A DNA stretch of 64,000 nt from Komagataeibacter saccharivorans (GTDB lineage Bacteria; Pseudomonadota; Alphaproteobacteria; Acetobacterales; Acetobacteraceae). Every line of letters begins with the position of its first letter. Within the stretch, counting starts at the first letter, position 1. Shown in pieces: positions 21,877 to 30,231 of this stretch. The notes under the pieces were generated by a model. That model was not told the DNA's origin. It saw only the letters and a list, made by a program, of their open reading frames with translations, and searched no databases. The position numbers and the translations under genes are program-made. Location of the stretch: NCBI RefSeq assembly GCF_003207825.1, contig NZ_NKTY01000002.1:1-64000 (forward strand), in the 5' to 3' direction.

Positions 21877-22722
21877 TCAGTCCAGCGCGTCACGCAGGCG
21901 GCGTTCGTAATGGCGATAATATTTATCGGCCAGCAGTTCGCTTTTGACCAGCACCGCAACATCCGTGGTGTTGAACTGCTCATCAATCACCGCGCCATCA
22001 CCCACATATCCACCCAGCCGCAGATACCCCTTTATCAGCGGGGGCAGGCGGGCCAGCGAACGCCGGTGATCCAGCAGTTGCGGATCGGAACGCAGCATTT
22101 CCACCCGCCGCTCCGGCACGGCCCGCACGCGCAGCGCGGGCGGGGCCAGATGGTTATGGTACAGATAGGTCAGTTCATCGGACACCGCATCGGGATCGGT
22201 ACCGGGCAGGCTGGCGCAGCCGAACAGCACATCGATCCGGTGCAGGAAAATATAGGAGGCAATGCCGCGCCACAGAAGCTGCATGGCCGACCGGCCCCGA
22301 TAACGCTGGTCCACGCAGGAACGGCCGACTTCCAGCAGTCGCCCCGGAAAATCCGTCAGCGGAGAGATATCGTATTCACTGGAGGTATAGAAGCGGCCCA
22401 GCTTTTTCGCCGCATCCCCCTGCATGAGGCGGTACGTGCCCACCACGCCTTTCGCACCCGATGAAATGGCATGATCGATCACCAGAAGGTGATCGGCATA
22501 GTCATCGAATTCGTCCACATCGCGCCGCAGGCGGGCGGTGCGGGAATCGGGGCGGGCACCCATTTCCTCATAAAAAACGCGATAACGCAGGGCCTGGGCG
22601 GCCTCACGCTCTTCCTCGGTCGCGGCGATCCTGACACCAAGATTGCCCCCCCGCAGTTCAGGAAAACCGTTGCGTTCCAGGTCCAGAGTAGAAAGGGACT
22701 GTATGGTTTTCTCGATACTCAA
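21877..22722 (-). CDS. olsB: L-ornithine N-alpha-acyltransferase (OlsB-like), ornithine lipid synthesis
   Basis: 281 residues. The GNAT-type acyltransferase fold includes EAAQALRYRVFYEEMGA, VVGTYRLM, EVGRSCVDQRYRGRSAMQLLWRGIA and FGCASLPGTDPDAV, all typical of OlsB, which transfers a 3-hydroxyacyl group from ACP to ornithine. Ornithine lipids are known in acetic acid bacteria. The start is TTG, overlapping the fur stop as TTGA, with no ATG nearby, so translation is probably coupled to fur. No olsA acyltransferase is adjacent. The general label would be GNAT-family hemolysin-like acyltransferase. Confidence 0.85.
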   Translation of the reverse strand: MSIEKTIQSLSTLDLERNGFPELRGGNLGVRIAATEEEREAAQALRYRVFYEEMGARPDSRTARLRRDVDEFDDYADHLLVIDHAISSGAKGVVGTYRLMQGDAAKKLGRFYTSSEYDISPLTDFPGRLLEVGRSCVDQRYRGRSAMQLLWRGIASYIFLHRIDVLFGCASLPGTDPDAVSDELTYLYHNHLAPPALRVRAVPERRVEMLRSDPQLLDHRRSLARLPPLIKGYLRLGGYVGDGAVIDEQFNTTDVAVLVKSELLADKYYRHYERRLRDALD

Positions 22723-23210
22723 GGCCGTGATCTGCCTTTCCGCTCTGTTTGTGCCTGCTGGTCAGTCTGCTCTTGTGACACGTCAGGCAACCTGCGCGCA
22801 AACAGTTCCAGCCGGTGCGACACCAGTTCAAACCCCAGTTCCGCCGTGATCCGGCGCAGCAGTTCCGCATGGTCGGCATGGGTGAATTCAACCACCTGCC
22901 CGCTTTCCACATCGATCAGGTGGTAGTGGTCGCCTTCATCGGCTGTTTCGTAACGGGCCCGTCCCCCACCGAAATCGCGCCGCTCAAGGATGCCGTTTTC
23001 TTCCAGCAGCCGCACGGTACGGTACACCGTGGCAACGGAAATGCGGTCATCCAGCACCGAAGCGCGACGGTAGAGTTCCTCCACATCCGGATGATCGTGG
23101 GATTCAGACAGGACGCGCGCGATGACGCGCCGCTGCCCCGTCATCTTCAGGCCACGTTCCATACACATGCGCTCGATGCGCGATTGCAGTCCGTTACTGT
23201 CTGTTGCCAT
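22719..23210 (-). CDS. fur: Ferric uptake regulator, Fur family
   Basis: 163 residues. The winged helix (about 1-85) includes MTGQRRVIARVL and RISVATVYRTVRLLEENGIL. The dimerisation/metal part has GDHYHLIDVESGQVVEF, the form seen in alphaproteobacterial Fur, with no CxxC structural zinc pair. Histidines in THADHAELL and VSHRLELF fit the second metal site. With Fe(II) it should repress iron uptake; a Mur-like manganese role is possible in alphaproteobacteria. Its stop overlaps the olsB start, so iron or manganese control may be linked with lipid synthesis. Confidence 0.92.
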   Translation of the reverse strand: MATDSNGLQSRIERMCMERGLKMTGQRRVIARVLSESHDHPDVEELYRRASVLDDRISVATVYRTVRLLEENGILERRDFGGGRARYETADEGDHYHLIDVESGQVVEFTHADHAELLRRITAELGFELVSHRLELFARRLPDVSQEQTDQQAQTERKGRSRP

Positions 23211-23268
23211 GTTTACGGGCGTAGCCGATCATGCAGATGCCTGTCCACGTTACCATACGCCAGAGGCG

Positions 23269-23673
23269 TCAGTCCTCACGTTTTGTGCCAAGCCCGATCT
23301 TGCGGGCCAGGGTGGACCGATGGCTGGCGTAATTGGGGGCGACCATGGGGTAGTCATGCGGCAGGCCCCAGCGCTCCCGATATTCTTCCGGCGTCATGTT
23401 GTACGCGGTCTTGAGATGGCGCTTGAGCATCTTGAGCTTCTTACCATCTTCCAGACAGACGATATAATCGGGGAAGACGGACTTCTTGAGCGGGACGGCC
23501 GGGACCGGCTTTTCCGGCACGGGTTCCACACGCCCGACGGAGGCAAAGGCCTCGTATACCCGGTGAATCAGGTCGGGAAGGGTATCCGCATTAATCTCAT
23601 TACGGGATACGTATGCCGAAACGACTTCGGCAGTCAGTTCCCGCAATTCAACTTCTGCCGCTGCATCCGCCAT
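23269..23673 (-). CDS. Ros/MucR-family transcriptional regulator
   Basis: 134 residues from ATG 23673, which has AGGA 8 nt upstream; a TTG one codon earlier is less likely. The family core is clear: YIVCLEDGKKLKMLKRHLK, MTPEEYRERWGLP and DYPMVAPNYASHRS. In Ros the zinc ligands are C-x2-C...H...H. Here the first Cys is kept, the second is Asp, and the distal His is lost (KTAYNM). Some rhizobial homologues also fold with fewer or no zinc ligands, so the protein may still bind DNA. Family members control exopolysaccharide and cell-cycle genes. It is divergent from a TusA-like gene. Confidence 0.92.
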   Translation of the reverse strand: MADAAAEVELRELTAEVVSAYVSRNEINADTLPDLIHRVYEAFASVGRVEPVPEKPVPAVPLKKSVFPDYIVCLEDGKKLKMLKRHLKTAYNMTPEEYRERWGLPHDYPMVAPNYASHRSTLARKIGLGTKRED

Positions 23674-23766
23674 CAAACTGATCCTGTCACTCTGGAATAA
23701 AGACCCATCCTATATAAATAATTCCAGACAGATCGCAACCGGCTACAACAAAGGTTCCATGGTAAT

Positions 23767-24015
23767 ATGTCTGATATTGATATGACAGAAATAGATATCA
23801 CCAATGAAGTATGCCCGATGACTTTCGTACGCACCCGTCTGGCGCTGGACAGACTTTCGGCGGGTGCAAGACTGTGTGTACGTCTGCGTGGTTCCACCCC
23901 GCTGGAGAATGTTTCACGTAGCCTGAAGTTGCTTGGTCATACCGTGGAAGAAATGCACACGGAACCGGATGGCGTGACACACCGGCTGACGGTGCTTAAA
24001 GCTTCCGCTGCATGA
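23767..24015 (+). CDS. TusA/YedF-like sulfurtransferase family protein
   Basis: 82 residues with the beta-alpha-beta fold of the family. The active Cys is in EVCPMTFVRTRLALD. The usual CPxP motif reads CPMT, so the second Pro is missing although the Cys is kept. TusA relays sulfur for tRNA thiolation or molybdenum cofactor assembly; a member with a modified motif may act on another sulfur carrier. It is divergent from the MucR-like gene and overlaps the 3' end of rimI, which is on the other strand, by 20 bp. Confidence 0.82.
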   Translation: MSDIDMTEIDITNEVCPMTFVRTRLALDRLSAGARLCVRLRGSTPLENVSRSLKLLGHTVEEMHTEPDGVTHRLTVLKASAA

Positions 24016-24454
24016 CACACGCATCCGCGCCATCGGGATAATAGTTGCGACGCAGGCCCACCTGCGTAAATCCTGCCGCGTGATATAACGTCATGGCAGG
24101 CCGGTTATCGTCCGCCACTTCCAGAAACAGCGTTGTCGCACCGGTCCCGGCCACCTGTCGCACGCAGCGTTCCAACAGGTCGCGCCCCAACCCCTGCCGC
24201 CGGGCGGCTGGCACAACCGCGAATGTCAGGATCTCGGCTTCGTCAAACAGGGTCCGGGCCATGATGAACCCGGCGCTGTCCTGCCCCTCCGCCGCGTCAG
24301 CAACCAGCACCGACACACCCGCCATGCCCAGCAAGGTCGTCATTGCCGCCACGTCCCACCGATGGGCAGGCGGAAAGGACAGGGCATGGATACGCGCCAG
24401 CATGGCCGCCAGCCCTGCATGTGCGGGCGACACGTCCATGCCAGCCTGCGTCAT
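23996..24454 (-). CDS. rimI: Ribosomal-protein-alanine N-acetyltransferase (GNAT)
   Basis: 152 residues. A GNAT fold is evident: FIMARTLFDEAEILTFAVVP, the acetyl-CoA loop RRQGLGRDLLERCV, then FLEVADDNRPAMTLYHAAGF, which is the RimI signature, and YYPDGADACVMQRKL. In E. coli it acetylates S18. The start ATG overlaps the tsaB stop (ATGA), showing coupling; tsaB-rimI pairing is common in bacteria. The 3' end overlaps the tusA-like gene on the other strand. Confidence 0.92.
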   Translation of the reverse strand: MTQAGMDVSPAHAGLAAMLARIHALSFPPAHRWDVAAMTTLLGMAGVSVLVADAAEGQDSAGFIMARTLFDEAEILTFAVVPAARRQGLGRDLLERCVRQVAGTGATTLFLEVADDNRPAMTLYHAAGFTQVGLRRNYYPDGADACVMQRKL

Positions 24455-25164
24455 GGGGTGGCCATGACCGGGGGCGGTCGCAGTCCTGCCGCTGGCAGTT
24501 TGGCTTCCGGTGCATCGACATAAAGCGGCTGGGCCGCACGCGGTGGCAGTTCACCGCGCAGGCGACGCAGGGCAACCGTAGCAATGGCCAGCGGATCGGA
24601 TGCAGGCAGGTCGGCCTGATGGATATCGTGCCGCTGCGGCAGTACGCCCGCCACCCATCGCGCACCGTTGCCCGCCAGCATCAGCGGACCATCGGGCAGG
24701 TCAAGCGTATCGCGCATATGGGCCGATACCGTGCCCGATGCGCCACTGGCCTCCAGCGTCTCGATAAACACGCGTTCGCGCCGGGCAATGGTGCAGCACA
24801 AGGGGGAAGCCCCGAGCGGACGGGCCGCTTCCTGCAGCGCCGCCGCCATCGCCTCTCCCGCCGTTACACCCACCACGGCGCAGCCAGAACCGGCGGCAAG
24901 TCCATGCGCGAACGCCAGCGAAGCCCGCAGCCCGGTAAATGATCCCGGCCCGACGATAACACCCACCAGTTCGGGCATGCCGTGTGTCCAGCCACATTCG
25001 GCAAAGAGTTCGGTCGCCAGAAGCGGAAACTGCTCCGCGGCACCACGCCCTTCCGCCACGCGGGTAGCCAGAACGGACAGGCTGTCCCCGTGCAGCACGA
25101 TGCAGGCGATGACAGCCTGCGCCTGCGCGCCGGTCGCCGCGCCATCCATTACCAGAATCCGCAT
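24451..25164 (-). CDS. tsaB: tRNA threonylcarbamoyladenosine biosynthesis protein TsaB
   Basis: 237 residues. It is the non-catalytic ASKHA-fold partner of TsaD in t6A37 tRNA modification. It shows the N-terminal MRILVMDGAA strand and the hallmark VIVGPGSFTGLRASLAFAHGLA, then GVTAGEAMAAAL. It starts 3 bp after the nitroreductase stop and overlaps rimI by 4 bp. TsaD itself is not in this window. Confidence 0.95.
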   Translation of the reverse strand: MRILVMDGAATGAQAQAVIACIVLHGDSLSVLATRVAEGRGAAEQFPLLATELFAECGWTHGMPELVGVIVGPGSFTGLRASLAFAHGLAAGSGCAVVGVTAGEAMAAALQEAARPLGASPLCCTIARRERVFIETLEASGASGTVSAHMRDTLDLPDGPLMLAGNGARWVAGVLPQRHDIHQADLPASDPLAIATVALRRLRGELPPRAAQPLYVDAPEAKLPAAGLRPPPVMATP

Positions 25165-25167
25165 GGC

Positions 25168-25752
25168 CTATATGACCACGCAGGCATCATCGAAAGCGGG
25201 ACGGGACGCGCGCGGCGTGGGAGGCGGCCCATCCGTATAGCCAAGACTGACCAGGAAATTGGCCTGCCATCCCTGCTGCGCAAGGAAGGCATCCTCCACT
25301 ATGGCCGCGTCAAAACCCGACAGGGGCAGCGCGGACAGGCCAAGCGCCCGCGCTGCCATTATCAGGTACCCGCCCTCAAGCGTGCCGTTGCGAAAGGCCG
25401 TTTCTTCCGCCAGCCCCACATCAGCGGCGAACCACTGGCGTATGTCGGGAATGGGGCTGAGCGTTTCCATATGATCGAAGAACAGCGGATCATGCGCCAC
25501 GATCACGGTAACGGGCGCTGTCATAACACGCTGCACGTTCCCCGCCGACAGGGCGGGACGCAGCCGCTCACGACAGCTTTCCGTGGTGATGAACACGAAC
25601 CGCCCCGGACAGCAGTTGCCTGAAGTCGGCCCCAGACTGACCAGTTCGTACAACTGCCGCAGCGTATCGGCCCCTACGGGCCGGTCATTCCATGCAACCG
25701 GCGTGCGCGCCTTGCGAAACAGAAGATCAAGCCCAGCGTCATCAAGCGCCAT
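25168..25752 (-). CDS. Nitroreductase-family FMN oxidoreductase (RutE/HadB type)
   Basis: 194 residues. The sequence matches the short RutE/HadB subgroup: LDLLFRKARTPVAWNDRPV, LYELVSLGPTSGNCCPGRFVFI, ETAFRNGTLEGGYLIMAARALGL and PLSGFDA. Members are often named malonic semialdehyde reductase because RutE acts in pyrimidine breakdown. No rut genes are present here, so the physiological substrate is open. It is embedded in a nifU-like/nitroreductase/tsaB/rimI minus-strand run, with 33 bp to the upstream gene. Confidence 0.88.
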   Translation of the reverse strand: MALDDAGLDLLFRKARTPVAWNDRPVGADTLRQLYELVSLGPTSGNCCPGRFVFITTESCRERLRPALSAGNVQRVMTAPVTVIVAHDPLFFDHMETLSPIPDIRQWFAADVGLAEETAFRNGTLEGGYLIMAARALGLSALPLSGFDAAIVEDAFLAQQGWQANFLVSLGYTDGPPPTPRASRPAFDDACVVI

Positions 25753-25785
25753 GAAACATTCCCGAATTACACACCGGCCTGCCGA

Positions 25786-26349
25786 TCAGGCCTCCACCTG
25801 CTCCACCGATACCACTTCCGGCACGTAATGGCGCAGCATGTTCTCCACCCCGTGCTTCAGCGTCGCCCCCGATGACGGGCAGCCCGAGCATGCGCCCTGC
25901 ATGGTCAGCCGCACCACCCCGTCCCGATAGCCACGGAACACGATGTCGCCCCCGTCCCCCGCCACGGCCGGACGCACGCGGGTATCGAGCAGTTCCTTGA
26001 TCTGCTGCACGATTTCCTCATCCCCCGGCGCGACCGTATCCTCGACCACCTGGGCATCGGTTTCCACCACGGCCTGACCGGTGGCCAGATAATCCGCCAG
26101 AACGGACAGGACCTGCGGGCGCAGTTCATCCCAGCCGGTTGCATCGCTACGGGTCACGGCGACAAAATCGTTGCCAAAAAAGACGCGCGCCACCCCTTCC
26201 AGATCGAACAGCAGTTCCGCCAGACGCGAACGTCCCGCTACCGAATCGGGGTTGATGAAATCGGCCGTGGCCCCATCGGCCATGATTTCACGTCCCGGCA
26301 GGAATTTCAGCGTGGCGGGATTGGGTGTGTCTTCTGTTTCAATGAACAT
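25786..26349 (-). CDS. NifU-like iron-sulfur cluster scaffold/carrier (Nfu family)
   Basis: 187 residues from ATG 26349. The N-terminal Nfu_N domain (IETEDTPNPATLKFLPG...) covers about 1-90. The C-terminal NifU domain contains the cluster-binding CSGCPSS motif (about residue 153) after RPAVAGDGGDIVF. It should carry [4Fe-4S] clusters to apo-enzymes; aconitase, SdhB and lipoyl synthase would be plausible clients in this genome, by inference. It leads a minus-strand run with the nitroreductase, tsaB and rimI. Confidence 0.93.
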   Translation of the reverse strand: MFIETEDTPNPATLKFLPGREIMADGATADFINPDSVAGRSRLAELLFDLEGVARVFFGNDFVAVTRSDATGWDELRPQVLSVLADYLATGQAVVETDAQVVEDTVAPGDEEIVQQIKELLDTRVRPAVAGDGGDIVFRGYRDGVVRLTMQGACSGCPSSGATLKHGVENMLRHYVPEVVSVEQVEA

Positions 26350-26444
26350 TGCTCGGTCTTCCAGACATGACGGGAAAGGGAGAGATGCAAAAGTACTTCC
26401 CAAGTCCTGTTATATGATCGACCTGAGCGCGAATCCAACCCCAT

Positions 26445-26465
26445 GCGGGCGCAAAGCCCGCTTTT
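26445..26465. terminator. Hairpin just after the histidine kinase gene
   Basis: A 6-bp GC stem (26445-26450 with 26456-26461) followed by TTTT on the plus strand. For the minus-strand kinase gene it forms directly after the stop but lacks a T-tract, so its termination value there is uncertain. Confidence 0.45.
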
Positions 26466-27843
26466 AGCCAGCCTGCCGTATCACGGCCCTGCGGGGCAGG
26501 ACAATCTCGGCACACAGGCCGCCCTCGGGGCGATTGAACAGATTGAACGCGCCGCCATCACGCGCCACCTCGCGGCTGACGATCGCAAGGCCCAGCCCCA
26601 GCCCGCCCGTACTGCGCGAACGCGAGCTTTCCACCCGGTAAAACGGGGTGGTCACACGGCTGATTTCGGCCTCCGGCAGGCCGGGACCATTATCCTCCAC
26701 GCGGATGCACAGCGTCTGGTCACTGACCTTCAGGCTGACATGCGCATTGCCCCCGTAGTTCAGGGCATTGTCGATCAGATTGCCCACCACACGCTTCATG
26801 GCCAGCGGACGCACGACCGCCTGCACCTGGTCCGGCCCGTCATAGGTGACATCGCGGCCCTGATCCGCCTCATCATCCACCCTTGTCGCCAGAATGGAGG
26901 CGAGGTTGACCGACCGCGCCGGTTCAGGGTCTTTCTCTCCCGACAGGTAGGCCAGCACGCCTGCGATCATGGCCTCCATTTCACTTACGTCGGCCTCGAT
27001 TTCCTTCTGCGCGTCCGGATCATCCAGAAAGCCCGCGCGTAACCGCAACCGGGCCAGCGGCGTGCGCAGGTCATGCGATACGGCGGCCAGCGCCTCGGTC
27101 CGGTCCGCGATCAGGCGGTTGATGCGGTCCTGCATCTTGTTGATGGCCTGGGCAAGGTAGCGCACTTCCCTTGGTCCCTTGTCCGCCAGCGGCACCCAGC
27201 GGCCCGAACCGACCGTATCCGCCACATCGGCCAGGGCGCGCAGCGGCATGCTCAGCGCACGCACCAGCATGCCAGCGGCCAGCAGCACCGCACCCGCCAG
27301 TATCGCCGCCGAGACGATGCCGCGCCGCATGTGGTGGGGCTGAAGGATGTCCGGGGCCAGAAACCCCATATAGCTGCCATCGGGCAGGCGCAGCGTGCCA
27401 CGCACATCCGTCGTTTCCGCGATTGTGCCCGACAGGTTCAGCGCATCGCCCTGCAGCGCACTCAGCGTGCCTGCCATCCGGTCGTGCAGCTTCCGCAGGG
27501 ATGCAGGCTGCACCTTCATCACGCCCATCTGTGCCGGTGTGCGCCAGTCCACCGTCAGATCGCCCGTGGACAGCATGGCCGCCAGCACCATGCGCTGGGA
27601 GGTGGGGGTGGCGGCCAGCACGCGGGCGTCGATCACCAGTCGCTCGCCCACCTGCTCCAGTTGGGCGTCATCTATGGTGTAGGTCTCGGCTTCCTCATAA
27701 AAGGCGGAACTGCCGACAAAAACGAGCGCGACCGCCACCAGCAGCACGAACATGACGCGCCCGACCAGACCGCGCGGCCACAGCGTAATGCGGCGCGTGA
27801 CCGGTGCCGGCTGGCGTGCGGGCTGGGCTGGCCCCGGCGTCAT
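26464..27843 (-). CDS. Membrane sensor histidine kinase (EnvZ-like)
   Basis: 459 residues. Two membrane helices (about 28-46 and 174-195) enclose a periplasmic sensor of about 125 residues. A HAMP domain follows (about 195-248), then the phosphoacceptor helix with His257 in VSHDLRTPLARLR. The ATPase domain has the N box LIDNALNYG, G1 EDNGPGLP and G2 GGLGLGLAIV. It overlaps nothing but starts 8 bp after the response-regulator stop, so the two form one operon. Organisation and sequence resemble EnvZ. The signal is unknown. Confidence 0.93.
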   Translation of the reverse strand: MTPGPAQPARQPAPVTRRITLWPRGLVGRVMFVLLVAVALVFVGSSAFYEEAETYTIDDAQLEQVGERLVIDARVLAATPTSQRMVLAAMLSTGDLTVDWRTPAQMGVMKVQPASLRKLHDRMAGTLSALQGDALNLSGTIAETTDVRGTLRLPDGSYMGFLAPDILQPHHMRRGIVSAAILAGAVLLAAGMLVRALSMPLRALADVADTVGSGRWVPLADKGPREVRYLAQAINKMQDRINRLIADRTEALAAVSHDLRTPLARLRLRAGFLDDPDAQKEIEADVSEMEAMIAGVLAYLSGEKDPEPARSVNLASILATRVDDEADQGRDVTYDGPDQVQAVVRPLAMKRVVGNLIDNALNYGGNAHVSLKVSDQTLCIRVEDNGPGLPEAEISRVTTPFYRVESSRSRSTGGLGLGLAIVSREVARDGGAFNLFNRPEGGLCAEIVLPRRAVIRQAG

Positions 27844-27851
27844 GGTCGGGT

Positions 27852-28637
27852 TCAGACCCGTTCGACCTCTGATGTGAAGATATATCCCATGCCGCGCACG
27901 GTACGGATCAGCCCGTCCGAATCCGGCCCCAGCTTGCGGCGCAGGCGACTGACCAGCACATCCACGCTACGGTCCGACACATCGCCCAGACGGGTGCGCG
28001 ACAGTTCCAGCAGGCGGTCGCGCCCGATCACGCGCTGGGGATTATCCAGAAAACTGGTGAGCAGATCGTGTTCCGCGCCCGAAATCTCGACCGCCATGCC
28101 GGACGGATCACTCAGTTCCCGCCGCCGCAGATCCAGCGTCCAGCCCGAAAAGCGCACGGTTTCCTTACGTGGCCGTCCGGCAATGGGGGTGGTGACCCCG
28201 CCGCCACGCCGCCGCAGCACCGCGCGCACGCGGGCCAGCAGTTCCTTCTGGCCAAAGGGTTTGGGCACGTAATCATCCGCGCCCAGTTCAAGCCCCTGCA
28301 CGCGATCAAGCTCCTCCCCCCGGGCGGAAACGATAATGACCGGAACCTCACGCAGCGGCTGTTCGTCCGGCGCAAGGGGTTCCGCATGCGCGCGCAGGCC
28401 GCGACACAGATCCAGCCCGTTGGTTCCGGGCAGCATGACATCAAGGATGATGAGATCGGCGGACTGCACCTTCAGCGCGTCCCACATTTCTGGTCCGCCC
28501 TGCACGCCGCGCACCCGATAACCGTCACCCTGAAGGGCGCGGACGATCAGGGTGCGCATGCCAGGGTCATCTTCCACCACAAGGATGCGGGCGGGCAGAT
28601 CAGCAGTGGCAGGTATCTGTGTCATTCTCTCGGCCAT
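27852..28637 (-). CDS. OmpR-family response regulator
   Basis: About 261 residues from ATG 28637; ATG 28625 is also possible. The receiver domain has acidic residues EDD near 22-24, the phosphoacceptor Asp66 in LIILDVMLPG, and the conserved Lys in DYVPKPFG. The C-terminal winged helix includes ISGAEHDLLTSFLDNP, VIGRDRLLEL, DRSVDVLVSRLRRKLGPD and IRTVRGMGYIF. It pairs with the downstream EnvZ-like kinase. Targets are unknown. Confidence 0.94.
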   Translation of the reverse strand: MAERMTQIPATADLPARILVVEDDPGMRTLIVRALQGDGYRVRGVQGGPEMWDALKVQSADLIILDVMLPGTNGLDLCRGLRAHAEPLAPDEQPLREVPVIIVSARGEELDRVQGLELGADDYVPKPFGQKELLARVRAVLRRRGGGVTTPIAGRPRKETVRFSGWTLDLRRRELSDPSGMAVEISGAEHDLLTSFLDNPQRVIGRDRLLELSRTRLGDVSDRSVDVLVSRLRRKLGPDSDGLIRTVRGMGYIFTSEVERV

Positions 28638-28760
28638 GTCTCGGTTGAGGGCAGTTACGATGCCATTTCGACAATCCGTACCATATCCAACGCACCGGGG
28701 CGGGATAAGACTCTCATTCTTATCATAAAGTGTCTGCACGACAGGGACCGCAAACAGAAA

Positions 28761-28786
28761 CGGGGCGCTGGATACCCAGCGCCCCG
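28761..28786 (-). terminator. Terminator of the TPR-protein transcript
   Basis: A perfect 11-bp stem (28761-28771 with 28776-28786) and a 4-nt loop, followed on the minus strand by a T-rich stretch (TTTCTGTTT). It separates the TPR gene from the two-component operon. Confidence 0.75.
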
Positions 28787-28808
28787 CATGCCCGGAAGAA
28801 CAGCCCGG

Positions 28809-30095
28809 TCAGTGCGCGGCAGGCGCCGCGTTCAGCTTGAGCACCCAGAACTGCGCGATATCACGCGCGCCATTGGTCCCCTCCACGCTGTTCAGCGTGG
28901 CGATGGCGGCATCCTTCTGGCCCGCAGCAGCCTGTGCCAGACCCAGATGCAGGCGGGCGATGTTGATGTCCGTCGGCCCCTTGGCAATGCCCTGCTTCAT
29001 CACGGCCAGCCCCTTGTCGGCCTGACCGAACAGCACGTAGTTGTAACCCGCCGTCAGCAGCGCGTTACCCGTGGTGGCCTGCGCCGTCGCGGCATCAAGA
29101 CCCGCCTTGCGTTCGGCCACGCCCTGCGTCACCAGCGCCTTCAGCTTCTCCGTGCGCGGCGCGGTGGCGTCATGCCCCAGCACGCCACTGGAATAACCCT
29201 GGTTGATTATATCCAGCGCAAGCTGCGGCAGGCCCGCCTGCATGGCCAGTTCGGTGATGTCCATGTATTCAGCCGAAGTCTTGACCAGCCCGGCTTCCAG
29301 CCGCACGCGGTCGATATCCAGCCGCAGTCCCGGCGCCATGTTGGGATTGCTCAGCACGGAATGGACCACCTGCGCCCAGTAATCGGGCTTGGGATAATAG
29401 GTGGCGAGTTGGACATAGGTCCTGGTCAGACCCGTCGTGTCATGAAGCTGCGACTGGCAGGCGGCCAGAAGCTGAAGCTGGTTTTCGGTCGGCCTGGCGC
29501 CCGCCTTGATCGTGGCGTCGATCTGACCCTGCTGCACGCGCGCCGCATTGGCGTAGTCATGCTGCAGGTAGTACGCCTGAATCAGGATCGTGAGCATCTG
29601 CGGGTTCTTGCCACCCGCCTTGATGTATTTTTCCGTTACGGCAATCGCCTGCGGGTAGTCCTTGGCGGTGAAGGCCATGCTGCCTTCGGCCAGCGCCATC
29701 TGTTCCTTCGTCGCCGCAGGTGTGCGGGACGATGCGATCAGCTTGTCATAGGCGGAAATCGCCGCGGGCACATTGCCCGACTGCGCGGCAACGGCGGCGC
29801 GCATCTGTTCGATGGTATAGGATTCGTATTCGGTCTTGCCCGTAACCGCATCCGCCGCATCAATCGCCGCCATGGCCTGCGGGTATTTATGGGCAGCCAG
29901 CGCCGTCTGCGCCTGCTGGAGGGACGTGCCCACCTTCTGCCCCAGCACATCAGCCGCATGGACGCCGTGCAGCGGCACGACCGTCATGGCGACAGGCAGC
30001 ACCATCATGGCACCGGCCAGCAGGCGGCCGCGCAACCGGAACAGCGATTTGGATGTGATGTTTTTCAACTGGATGTCCTTCCATGAACGGGTCAT
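28809..30095 (-). CDS. Exported tetratricopeptide-repeat protein in exbB cluster
   Basis: About 428 residues from ATG 30095; the frame continues to a TTG at 30149 and no start has a clear ribosome-binding site. After a basic n-region, a hydrophobic stretch (LLAGAMMVLPVAMTV) and a cleavage-like GVHA/AD end the signal peptide near residue 47. The mature part is almost all helical repeats. TPR-like units are visible, for example LQQAQTALAAHKYPQAMAAID, MAFTAKDYPQAIAVTEKYIKAG and YYLQHDYANAARV. This suggests a periplasmic scaffold. It lies downstream of exbB on the same strand, where exbD would be expected. No name is recognised. Confidence 0.8.
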   Translation of the reverse strand: MTRSWKDIQLKNITSKSLFRLRGRLLAGAMMVLPVAMTVVPLHGVHAADVLGQKVGTSLQQAQTALAAHKYPQAMAAIDAADAVTGKTEYESYTIEQMRAAVAAQSGNVPAAISAYDKLIASSRTPAATKEQMALAEGSMAFTAKDYPQAIAVTEKYIKAGGKNPQMLTILIQAYYLQHDYANAARVQQGQIDATIKAGARPTENQLQLLAACQSQLHDTTGLTRTYVQLATYYPKPDYWAQVVHSVLSNPNMAPGLRLDIDRVRLEAGLVKTSAEYMDITELAMQAGLPQLALDIINQGYSSGVLGHDATAPRTEKLKALVTQGVAERKAGLDAATAQATTGNALLTAGYNYVLFGQADKGLAVMKQGIAKGPTDINIARLHLGLAQAAAGQKDAAIATLNSVEGTNGARDIAQFWVLKLNAAPAAH

Positions 30096-30163
30096 GGCCC
30101 GAATGATCGGCCAGGGCATCACGATGGACCCACACGGTCCATCAATCAATCGGCTCTGACCGG

Positions 30164-30200
30164 AGGCACGGCAGGCTCCCGACAGGCGCCTGCCGTGCCT
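30164..30200 (-). repeat. Strong intercistronic hairpin between exbB and the TPR gene
   Basis: 30164-30175 pairs perfectly over 12 bp with 30189-30200. There is no T-tract. Its place right after the exbB stop suggests mRNA processing, stability control or partial termination. Confidence 0.65.
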
Positions 30201-30231
30201 GACTTGAAATCAGGTCACGTGTGGATGGTTT

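Noticed and set aside
28068-30086. Plus-strand open frame of about 670 codons across the response regulator and TPR gene
   Set aside because: It crosses a terminator hairpin and is antisense to two supported genes.
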